64,000 bases of DNA from Cornus controversa (Eukaryota > Streptophyta > Magnoliopsida > Cornales > Cornaceae), in the NCBI GenBank assembly GCA_026545225.1, contig CM048846.1:90103270-90167269 (forward strand). The letters run 5' to 3'. The notes beneath the pieces are model-generated. The model made no database searches. It worked only from the letters and a program-made list of their open reading frames with translations, and was not told the origin of the DNA. Positions 50,542 to 60,628 of this stretch are shown here, in pieces. How positions within the stretch are numbered: the first letter of the stretch is position 1; every line of letters begins with the position of its first letter. The position numbers and the translations under genes were made by a program.

Positions 50542-50737
50542 AAAGCCATGGGTTTTCTTTCTTTTTATCCAAACTTCTTCTCTTATATATCCCCATATAT
50601 TTCTCTTTTTGTAGGGAGTGCATGTAATGTTGTTGGGTTGACCTTAATGAAATCTCTTACTCTACAACAAAAAGAGAAATATATAGGGATATATAAGAGA
50701 AGAAGTTTGGATAAAAAGAAAGAAAACCCATGGCTTT
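50542..50737. ncRNA. Near-perfect long hairpin (candidate young miRNA or siRNA locus)
   Basis: The left arm (50542-50614) begins AAAGCCATGGGTTTTCTTTC and continues CCAAACTTCTTCTCTTATAT. The right arm (50662-50737) is its reverse complement with, by eye, one mismatch (CCCCATATA against CCCTATATA) and one 3-nt bulge. The loop is about 47 nt and unrelated to the arms. A stem of about 70 bp is much longer and cleaner than in old plant miRNA genes and fits a recent inverted duplication. Because both strands read almost the same, identical open frames (MGFLSFYPNFFSYIS) appear on both strands; I do not regard them as proteins. A TIR element is an alternative, but no target duplication is visible at the flanks. 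Confidence 0.5.
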
Positions 50738-50739
50738 AA

Positions 50740-51118
50740 TTGGAGGCCCCAACTCATCCATATCATGCATGCATTGTCTTATGGATCGAGCCAAATGATC
50801 TCTCCATCTCCACAAAATAGTATAGAGAGAGAGAGATGAGGTTGAAGAGGGTAGACCAATGAGGGGTGGTGTTGTGTTGTTAGTGAGGGGCCTACCATAT
50901 ATATATAAGTGGCTTTTGACAACCATATGAGTGCTTACTTATGGGTTTTGGTATAAAAGAGAGATAAAAAAAAATATGTGGGAAGGAAAGAAGGCGTTGT
51001 TTCTATGCTGACTAAGAAAATGGAAGGGAAAATGGAAATGGAAACAATGAAGGAAACTTAAAGAAGAGTTGCGCAGAAGAAGATATGGTAGTACGTGGCC
51101 AAATTAAGCATCTACAAA

Positions 51119-51162
<44 letters not shown>

Positions 51163-52030
51163 GGGTAAAAGCTTTGGCTCATCACAAACCAACTTTACTT
51201 GCACACGCACACCCATGCACCTCACACACCCCCACCACCTCCACCTCACCCACCTTTTCCTTTCCTTTTATTAGCTGTTTTAGTCCATTAATCTGCCTCG
51301 GATGCTCACATGGTTTTTTTCTTTTTATTTTTTTATTTTTTAAGTAATTAATTCACTTTTATTTTATTTTTATGGAGTTTAAAGTCTCAAACTATCCTTC
51401 AAAAATGTGAAGAACATACCACTGTATCAAGGACTTGGTTGGTGGTCAGATAGTTAGTCTTTGGCTTTAGCCTTCCCTTTTGTTTTTTTTATCTTTTTAT
51501 ATTTTTAATTTTTTTAGAGTCATCTATTTACTTATACCATCATCGATCAGACAAGATAAAAGCCAATATCTTATTTCGTTCATAGTTACAAAATTAATTA
51601 TCTTACTCAAAGAAAATAATTGTATTTTTTATTGTTCCATTAATGACAGTTTATTTATCTATTGTAATTAATGATAGAGAGGAATTTGTTAGTAAATTGA
51701 GAACTTAATTACTATTTATTTAATTTTCTTTTTGGGACCTCGATCAATATAGTCACTAGACTATGATTGAAACGGGCATATATAGCAGAAAAGGTAATAA
51801 AAAGGACAGAACATACTGAAATGGAGAATATATGGGTTCAGATTAAATTACTGAAAATCACTAATGAAAAGTGTTGGCTGCTTTAGATGGTGCAAAAAGG
51901 ATGGACTATATGACTGTTCAATTAGGCTTTATATGGTGACACACTCATCAGACATTACCAAACTTTTCTCTATTTCTTTTCTTTTTTTATATAATATATA
52001 TATATATTATTAAAATAATAAACATCTTTA
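50740..52030. other. AT-rich spacer with a TG/GA microsatellite
   Basis: A compound (TG)n(AG)n microsatellite occupies 51120-51163, followed by CACACACC-rich DNA. No gene was recognised. Confidence 0.4.
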
Positions 52031-52049
52031 CAATACTCATAAAGTGAAG

Positions 52050-52090
<41 letters not shown>

Positions 52091-52244
52091 CTTTTTTTTT
52101 AATGTTGGGCCTTCATTAACCCTGAGTTCTCAACTGAATTGTATTGGGTCAACGTAATATATATATATATATATATATAACTTTTTTTTTAATGTTGGGC
52201 CTTCATTAACCCTGAGTTCTCAACTGAATTGTATTGGGTCAACG

Positions 52245-52290
<46 letters not shown>

Positions 52291-52357
52291 CTTTTTTTTT
52301 AATGTTGGGCCTTCATTAACCCTGAGTTCTCAACTGAATTGTATTGGGTCAACGTAC
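52050..52357 (+). repeat. Three perfect copies of a 70-bp unit separated by TA microsatellites
   Basis: The unit AACTTTTTTTTTAATGTTGG through TTGTATTGGGTCAACGTA begins at 52089, 52179 and 52289. I saw no difference between the three units. Spacing is 90 and 110 bp and differs only in the length of the intervening (TA)n tract. Confidence 0.95.
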
Positions 52358-52359
52358 TC

Positions 52360-53610
52360 ATATCCCTGATCCACTTAGTTCTTCCTCAGTCCTCACAATT
52401 TGGGCTTTGGGTTCCCCATACCCATTGTTACTAACCATTAACAAAAATAAATGGATGTTTTTCAGGTGGAAAGTCCATATGACATGTTTGATTAAGGTCT
52501 TGTGATGTCTCATGGGTCCAATATGGGTTGTTCACATGCAATGTCTCAGTAAAGATAGTAATTATAAGACGAAGGTCTTTCTGTACTTCTCCAAAAGGTT
52601 AAAAAGGACACAAACAAACAGCACTTAATCCAGTCATCAATCATCATCATATCACAACCCATAAAGCCATCTTTCTCTATCTAAGCGGCACAATAAAGAT
52701 GATTAATTAATTAAACATTTTAGTATAAAAACCAATATTTTATATATACCAAAATTATTTTTAAAAAGGTAGTTAAATGTTTCATTTTCAGTTATATGAT
52801 ACGTTTTTTTTATAGGAATAAAGTAGGTTGTAATTTTAATTCAAACACGCTTAGATTCCAAAATCTGTTGGTAGTAGAGAAAGATTTGACTGTTGCAATT
52901 ATAATTTTAGTTACATGCAATGTATCATGAGGTGATATTGTCAAACCTTATCTACAACCTAAAACATTTTAAACTCATTTTTTTAATTTCAATTTTATAA
53001 GTAAGAATGTTTCGCTCGACGTACTAATACATGATATTGACAGATGCTACATACCATTTGTAAGAAAATGCTATTTTCATAGACAAAAGGTTCAATCCAT
53101 AGCTTATCACACACACAACCATGTTTGTATCCTAATACATGGATTTTTATACTATATTTGTGGCAGCTGATTTATAGACCATGATGCTAATGAAAGCTTA
53201 CAAGCAGTAAGAAATATCATAGTTGGTAAAATACTATGGAAAAAATACTTGTTTATAAAAGTACGGAAATAATTCACTTCTGCTTCTGTTATTTAAAAAA
53301 TGTCAAGAAATTCCACATAAAAGAAAAAAATACGAATAGTTCGAGTATAATACTTTTGTTGTTTGTTTAAAAACTCATCATTAAAAATTGGACTACTTAT
53401 AGTAATTTTGTTTTCTTATGCCTTATATTTATTTTTTCAATAATATAAAAGAGTATAAATAGTAAGAAAGTATGGAGTGTTGCATAAAGATTGGGATTGT
53501 AGGAAATTGAATAGTTTGTGAAAATTGCTAGATTGGAAAAGATTTTAGGATAGTAGAGTTTGTAACTGTGTATATATACTTGGAGTAGTTTTACAATATT
53601 CCGGGATTCC
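52360..53610. other. AT-rich spacer
   Basis: No open frame with a recognisable domain, and no repeat edge was found. Confidence 0.3.
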
Positions 53611-53614
53611 TTAA

Positions 53615-54104
53615 GGCATCGTTTGGATTGAAGAATTTGAAAGGATAAGGAGAGAAAATAAATGAGAGGATATTATATTTTGTGTTTAGATACTTTAAAT
53701 GAAATAGAAATGAGAGGATTGTGAGGGAATTGGAGAGATAATTATCCCTCCTAATCACTCATACCCTATCCTCCCAAAAATGAGAAGATTGGGAGAGAAA
53801 TGATAGTGAGTTAAGTAACATTTTCATAATTTCGAAACTGCCCTTAACAATTAGAAAGAGAAAATTGTTATTCCACCCATATTTCATTAAATATAAAATG
53901 GTATAATAGTAATTTGATTATTATCATTTCTTTTCTTTTCTCTATCCTATCTTATTCAAACACGAATATTATTTTTTTTTTCTTTTCTCTCATATTTATC
54001 CAAACATAAATAGAGATTATTGTTATCCTCACCTTTCTTTTATTTTCTCTCATAACTAAAGTTATCATATCCTTGTTTTCTCCCTTGTCTATCCAAACGG
54101 AGTC
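53615..54104. mobile_element. Tourist-like MITE (PIF/Harbinger), 490 bp
   Basis: The left end GGCATCGTTTGGATTGAAG and the right end read on the other strand (GACTCCGTTTGGATAGAC) are inverted repeats. Both sides carry TAA (53612-53614 and 54105-54107), the 3-bp target duplication of PIF/Harbinger. Purine-rich (GAGAGAAAATAAA) and pyrimidine-rich halves make it a loose foldback. No transposase. Confidence 0.85.
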
Positions 54105-54746
54105 TAAATGTAAGAATCCCACCACTATTTTCCATTATTATAGAAAATCATAATAAATGAAGTCTTACTAGTAGTGTAATTCTCCAATACATGAAATCTC
54201 TGTAGTAATTAATAATTTCTCATATATACTTGGGTAGAGTGTTTTACAACCTAAATATTAACTTTTGTAATACAATGCATTATAACCGTTCATTAGGGTA
54301 ATATAATTTGAGCTTTCATCCGATACAACTAAACCTTATTTCCAAGTCATACTCAAAAATTTAAACATGAGTTGAAGTCGATATAAGAAACTCAATATTT
54401 AATGCCAGATTAAAATTGTTAGTTTCAAAGCCTCCTCACAAATTCTATATCATACGAAAGTGATAATGCACGCAAAATGCGAGAGTTAACACTCATTCAA
54501 AAAAATTTACTTAGCCTGACCGAATAAAATTATAAAAGTATCAATAATCAACTAACCTAAATGTGAAATTGGATGTCAGCCAGTCACTATCTATTTTCAT
54601 GACCCTAACGTTCTTTAACAAAGAAGCCCTCTTATTTTAATCAACAACTTTTAAAAACATAAAAATCAACTAAACAAAGCGAATTGAAAGCCTTGTCCTT
54701 GTCATAATTTGAAATCTTAACAACTTGTTTGGGCATCGAAGTATAA

Positions 54747-54963
54747 GGTCCTGTTTGGATTGGCTTTTGAAAAGCGGCTCTCGGCTTTTGACTTTTCAAG
54801 CTCAAAAGTCGTTTTGGAGAGTGTTTTGATTGGTAAGGCGGAAGAGTTTCGGAGTCCAAAAAAGCATTTAAAGGAAACTGGGGGTACCAGCTTCCTGATT
54901 TAGCTCCTACTTCTCTTTTTCTTCTGCGTAAAAGCCGAAACAAAAGCTCTGTCAAACAGGGCC
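54747..54963. mobile_element. Tourist-like MITE (PIF/Harbinger), 217 bp
   Basis: The ends are GGTCCTGTTTGGATTGGC and, on the other strand, GGCCCTGTTTGACAGAGC. TAA flanks both sides (54744-54746 and 54964-54966). AAAAGCCGA/TCGGCTTTT subterminal repeats pair within the element. It is a different subfamily from the copy at 53615. Confidence 0.85.
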
Positions 54964-54969
54964 TAAATC

Positions 54970-56225
54970 TGTTTCCCATAGCAAATGATGCCACAAAAAT
55001 ATCCTTTGGAGATATGCCTTAAAATGAAGGGCCTATTACCATTCACAACAAAATCTTTCTTATTTTCACAAAACTCTTATAGTATATTCACATGCATTCA
55101 AAGCACACAGAGGGACAGAGGGTGCTACCATTTCAAGGGTATTCCATATATACCAATACACACACAAGCAATTCAACAAATTGTAAATTCCCAATGAAAA
55201 ACATATAAAAATCTTTAGGGCTTTGTTGTCTTGAACCAACTTGATTGATAAAATTATTTGGATTTTGTGCACTATCTTGGAACTTAAAAAAAAAAAAGGA
55301 AAGAAAGAAAATTAACCTAGTAAAGGAAATGAAACATAAATAAAAATCAAGAAAGCAATGCTACAGAAGATTCTCCCTAATAAAAGAAAGGCATATGAAC
55401 TTAAGGGGTAATAAGTATTATTAAGGACCAGAAAAGACATACATGGAAGAGAATATCAAAAGCTCCATATAAACCTACATCAATGACTACTCCACCATCT
55501 AGTTCTCTCGTGCAATGAAATTTCTTAATCACAATTTATGTGCTAAAAATAAGAAACATAAAAAACTACGACATAAAGTAAAAGTGAAAATTACATAACG
55601 GTTTGAAGAAGGACTTCATACCTTCTTTTTTCGCATAGTAAATTATTAAAACAAAATCGAGTGAAAAAATGAGGAGAACTTGAGAGAAAAACTGATTTGA
55701 GAGATAAAAAAAACTAATTGAAACCTGGCCTAATGGTTGGACGAGTCCATTTATTAATAGAATAATAATGATAAAGAATAATAATTATAAAAGAATAATA
55801 ATTATTGAAGAATTTAGTTCTATAGTTAATTTAGGACCCTATATAAAGGAGCAATAATTATAAAAGAATCTAGGAGTCTATATAAAGGAATAATAATTAT
55901 AGAAGAGTTTAGGTGTATAGTATAGTTAATTTAGAATTCTATATAATTTATGTTTCTATTTTTCTTAATTAAAAAAATGATTGAAAACTCTTTGTACTTT
56001 TAATAGTAGTATAGATGTAGATTTTCAAAAATGCATAAATTATAAATGAAATTATAATTGTCCCAGGAGCTTAAGTTTGTTCAAAATTGGGCTGAAAAAA
56101 TGAGGAAAAGAAAGAATAACTAACCTAAAATATGTAATACGTACACCAATTTAAAATTTATTTACTAAATAACTTGTTAAAAACAAAAGTGTCATTCCAT
56201 CCATCACTTATACTACCCCTTCCAT
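54970..56225. other. AT-rich spacer with short tandem repeats
   Basis: Around 55750-55935 a loose tandem array repeats AATAATAATTATAAAAGAAT and CTATATAAAGGA words about four times. No gene was recognised. Confidence 0.4.
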
Positions 56226-56229
56226 TCAA

Positions 56230-57420
56230 CCAAACAAAAAGTGTTTGTAACACATAAAAGATATTTTGGAAGATGCTCGTTTACTCGGTGTCAAACCATG
56301 CTCTTCTCCCATGGAACTGACGATTAACCTCAACAGTTATGAGGAGAATTTCTCCATGATCCTTATTTCTTCATTCATATTTATAGTGGAGTATACTAAA
56401 AGAGGGACCAGCCTCATTGTGGTGATTAGAGGACATCTCTGTTCTTTCATCTCTAACGTGACATGTTCCCTCCCAATTATATGATCATGATCAACGGGAT
56501 CAGTCAGCTAGAGAGAGGGGCTATTCTTCTTCCAGGGAGACAAAATCGTCCCTCCTACTGATCGAACCCTCAATTTAAAGGTCTTTGTCAACATGTTACG
56601 AAGCCCAATCTTTCTTACCGTTATCGAAGATTGATTGACCGACTGCTATATCTCACCATCACACGACCAGACATAGTATATTTGGTCAACTTGCTGAGTC
56701 AGTTCATAACCACACCATGAAAACTACATCTTGATGCTGTACTACATGTTCTGCCATATCACAAATCCTCACATGGGCAAGGAATTTTTATGTCACATCA
56801 TAGAAATTAAAAATGACCACAGTGCCCTTCATTTCTCTCTCTACCTTCTCACATTCTTCTACAACAACACCACCATATCAAGACTGTTTTCCTTAACCTT
56901 AATCTACAAAAAAAATTAGGAAAAAAAAGATTAAATTAAATATATATATGTGTGTGTGTTGATATATATATTGTGATTTCGATTGGACTACATATTTAGA
57001 CATAAGACGCTCAATCAAGAAAAATATTGCACGGTGATTAACCTATTTCATGACGTACAAATAAACAACAAACAGTCTCACACTCCTCAACTGAAGCTGG
57101 ATATCGCTTCATGGCAGTAGCCACCTTTAAAATTTTATGGCTACGTACACTTCTTCATGACTTGGGCGTCTCTCAAACAAAGTTCACTTTATTGTTTTGC
57201 GACAACCAGGCTCCACTTTATTTTGTTCGTGATAGAATCAAAGATGATACAATCAAAACATCATATGTTTCCATGAGTTCACAACTTCCTGATTTGTTTC
57301 CTAAGTCTTTGGTAAAAATATGGTTATAATTGAAAAGTTAGGTGTTCTCAATATTCACGCTCAACTTGAGGAAGAGTATTACGCTCTAACAATTATTCCA
57401 ACAACTTCGCTAGAAATTTT
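56230..57420 (+). mobile_element. Old, broken Ty1/copia fragment
   Basis: A fossil on the plus strand. Short stretches match the C-terminal part of copia polyproteins: EDARLLGVKPCSSPMELT near 56270, a reverse-transcriptase/RNase H linker near 56620-56720, and an RNase H segment with LLFCDNQAPLYF near 57180. The remains are in several frames with many breaks, and no LTR pair could be fixed. It is much older than, and unrelated in sequence to, the copia elements of blocks A and B. Confidence 0.7.
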
Positions 57421-57429
57421 ATTGTAAAT

Positions 57430-58365
57430 TATTCTGTTATTATTGTAAATTATTTTGTTATAATCTACATTGTTAGGACATACGATTTGTTGTTATGATA
57501 GGTTGGTGTGATATAGTTTTTAGATTATGGTAATTGAGTTGTATATATAAACAAACAATTCAATGAAAAATTACGCTCAATCAAATATTCTATAATTTCA
57601 AAATTCTTCGAACAAACATATCAATTCATCACCTACAAAACCTGAAAGTTAATTCTCAGGTAGCATATAAGCGATTGAAAATGAGAAAAAAAGGAGATTG
57701 ACAAAGTCAGGACGAGTGGTAAGAAATAAAGAGAAAAAAAGAGAATGACAAAATATGGATCCTGATAAGCGGTGGAGATTGAGACCAAAATAAAATGTTG
57801 GGGAGAAATCTAAAGCCTCTTAGAGTTATGATGCAGATAGCAACACCTGACATATTAATGCAGTCTAAGAATTTTTTTGAAAGACAGTTTAAGAATTGAC
57901 AACAAAAATACTACTATAATACATTTCACATGTAAAAAACTTAAAATTCCTTCTGCTCATACAAGAGAAATGTTTGTCAACTTGTCCCAATTGAAGTTTA
58001 TTCATTAAAAAATTTGCAAAATAAATATTGATAATTGAAGGTAATAAATAAATAATATACTATATTTTTACGTTGTAAAAATATCTAGCGAAAGTTTTTG
58101 CTTTGCTTGGAACAAATCTTTTGGAATTTGGATTTGAAAAATGAATTAGAATTAGAATTAGAATTGGAATTGGAATTGAAATTGGAATAGAATTTCATTT
58201 ATGCATTGAAACATATGGAATTTAAAAGAAATTATAAATTGGGATTTGGAATTAAAATAATAATATACCATGTTTGCTCTTATTAAAATAATAATAAAAA
58301 AATTATTTAAAAAAATATGGTTGTCCAAGATTGGAACACAAGATACATCCATGAATGAATTATAA
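57430..58365. other. AT-rich spacer
   Basis: Includes a GAATTA/GAATTG hexamer array near 58140-58190. No gene was recognised. Confidence 0.4.
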
Positions 58366-58366
58366 C

Positions 58367-58800
58367 CATGATCGTTGTAGAAAATATTAATAAGCTGGTT
58401 ACGTGATAAATGATCCAATATAGTATAACCATCAATGACAAAAAGCTGATGTCATATAAAAAATATAACCACGGTTGTAGAAAATATTAAGAGGCTGGGT
58501 TACGTGAGAAATGATCCAATATAGTATAACCATCAATGACAACAAGCTGATGTCATATAAAAAATAAAAAAATTATTTTAATAAAATAGCGACATGTAAC
58601 AGTATACTTTTCATTCGACAGTCAGAATGATATATATTTATCAAATTCAATGCACAGTTTTAATTTAAATGCAATTCTTCTATCGTAGACGAGTGGCTGA
58701 TGTCATATAAAAAATAAAAAAAATATTTTAATAAAATAACGACATGTAACGGCATACTCTTCATTCGACAATCAAAAAATATATATTTATCAAATACAAT
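58367..58800 (+). repeat. Overlapping tandem duplications
   Basis: AACCATGATCGTTGTAGAAA and its continuation through GATCCAATATAGTATAACC (58367-58465) is repeated at once to 58565. The following segment with GCTGATGTCATATAAAAAAT and TTTTAATAAAATAGCGACAT is repeated from about 58693. One copy's continuation (CAATGCACAGTTTTAATTTA) reappears after the hAT-like element at 59731, so that element split a repeat unit. Confidence 0.8.
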
Positions 58801-58803
58801 ACA

Positions 58804-59729
58804 TAGGATGACAAAAGTTTCACAGGGATTCATCCGAACCGTTTAAAACGAATTTGAAGAGCTGTTTATGATAATAAAACGGGACGAATTTTGTTAATTA
58901 ATTTTCGATCGATTTCAAAGAGGACCGGACTTGTTCCGCCTCATTTAAATTAATATGTTATTATATTATATTATTTATGTATATAGTATATATATGCTTA
59001 AATAGAAAACCTAGCCCTACTCTCACTTACTCTCTCCTAGTTTACGATTGCGACTGCGCGATCAGACTCTCACTGGTCACTCCTCGTCCAGAGTAGACGA
59101 CTGACTCTCTCTCTCCCTCCGAAAGCAGGTCGACCTCACGACTGTAAAACCCTCTCTTCACACATAGACGACACTCTCTCTCTTCATACCATAGACTTTC
59201 TCTATCTCTTCGTCGTGAAACCCTAGAAGAAAGAAAACAGGTATGAACACTATGTGTGTGTGTGTGCGCGTGTGCTTTCTCTCTATCTAGATATAAAATA
59301 TTTCAATTTCATTCTAAAATCTCATATTGCTTTGTTGTTGATATCCAGATTTCCATTTATTGGATTCAAAAGTCGATTTCAGTCCTCAGTTCTTCACCCA
59401 TTTTATCTCTGTTTTTCTTCTCTTCCGGGTAACAATTTCCAATCTCTCTGTATAGTGTGTGAGTGTATATATATATATATACAATTTATTAATTTTCTTG
59501 CTATCACTAAATGGTTCAGTTTGATGATTCATTTTCTTGCCAAAAAAATTCTCTTGAGAGCAATTTGTGTTTTAACCGGTTAGGCAGGTCGGTTTGGGCG
59601 GGGGTGGGTTCTGTCGGTTATGGGGGATGGGATGGGATGAACATGGGGCGGTTATGGGGTTTCCAAAATGAAACGGTTACGGGGATGGGATGGGGATCCC
59701 CGCCCCATAACCGCCCCGTTGCATCCCTA
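58804..59729. mobile_element. Ac-like hAT derivative, 926 bp, with an internal UTR-like segment
   Basis: The ends read TAGGATGACAAAAG and, on the other strand, TAGGGATGCAACGGGG, like Ac/Ds-type termini. The flanks are ACAATACA (58796-58803) and ACAATGCA (59730-59737), an 8-bp duplication with one change. The empty site is visible at 58650 as an uninterrupted repeat unit. Inside, 59010-59240 is rich in CTCTCTC and ends AAAACAG followed by GTATGA, like a 5' UTR exon with donor. GC-rich GGGGATGGG/CCCCGCCCC arms mark the right end. No transposase is left. Confidence 0.75.
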
Positions 59730-59739
59730 ACAATGCACA

Positions 59740-60165
59740 GTTTTAATTTAAATACAATTCTTCTATCGTGGACGAGTGGGTAAGTGACGTTAGAGTAGGA
59801 AGAAGTTAGAAGATATTTAAATAGGATATATATGGAATATTATGCGTCTTTCAAATTTCGTCAAATTCTGAATATTTTGACGGTATCTGAAAAGAAAAAG
59901 ATTTATAGTTGAAATTCCATCAATTTCAAATTATATTTTTAACTCAAATTCTTAAAAATCCAGTTTCTAAATCAAAATTCCTTAAAAATCAGGTTTCTAA
60001 ATCCAAATCCCACCAAATTCCTTAGGGTTAAATACATTAACCCTAACAGAAACGAGTTTGATTTCGCCTCCAAGTCCTTCGAGTTTGTTCGCGAAGCATG
60101 GGCCGTACAGTGGTGTGTGTATATGTGTTGTTTGTCTGTGTATGTATATATATACATATATAAGA
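59740..60165. other. Spacer left of the second RIO1 copy
   Basis: No homology to the promoter or first UTR exon of the first RIO1 copy is visible here. Homology begins near 60166. Short TA runs occur near 60140. Nothing else was recognised. Confidence 0.4.
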
Positions 60166-60628
60166 GAGGAGGGGTTTTAGTTTCTCTCGCGAAATATATA
60201 TATATAGAAATATTCCATTCTTAACATCTAGTGTTATTCTTTCTATATTTCATTATTCTCTCTTTTGTTATTCTCTGTGTAAGTTGATGAAATACTGAGC
60301 AATGCATTAAGTATTGAGGTTTTATGCTAATTTTTAGCGTTTTGGAAGATTATTTTTTTTTAATTTAGAAAACTTTTCATGCTTTTGATTGGGACTTTTG
60401 TTATTTTTTTGTTTTTTTCCCCCTAATTTTGAAAGGAATATAGCAAAAATTTTCCTAATAAAGTTTCTTATGCTCTCTGTATCTTTATTTTGTTTTCCTG
60501 AAGAGAAATATATAAGCTTTAGACTATTTGTCAATTCACTTGAAATTGGTAAAAAAATTCCATTGAAATAACGGAGAAATTAAATTTTGATAAAAACATA
60601 ACGAGAAGTTGGTTTCGTGGCAACAGGG

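Noticed and set aside
50548-50926. Two open frames on opposite strands starting with the same 15 residues
   Set aside because: They arise because the DNA is an inverted repeat; no sign of a protein.
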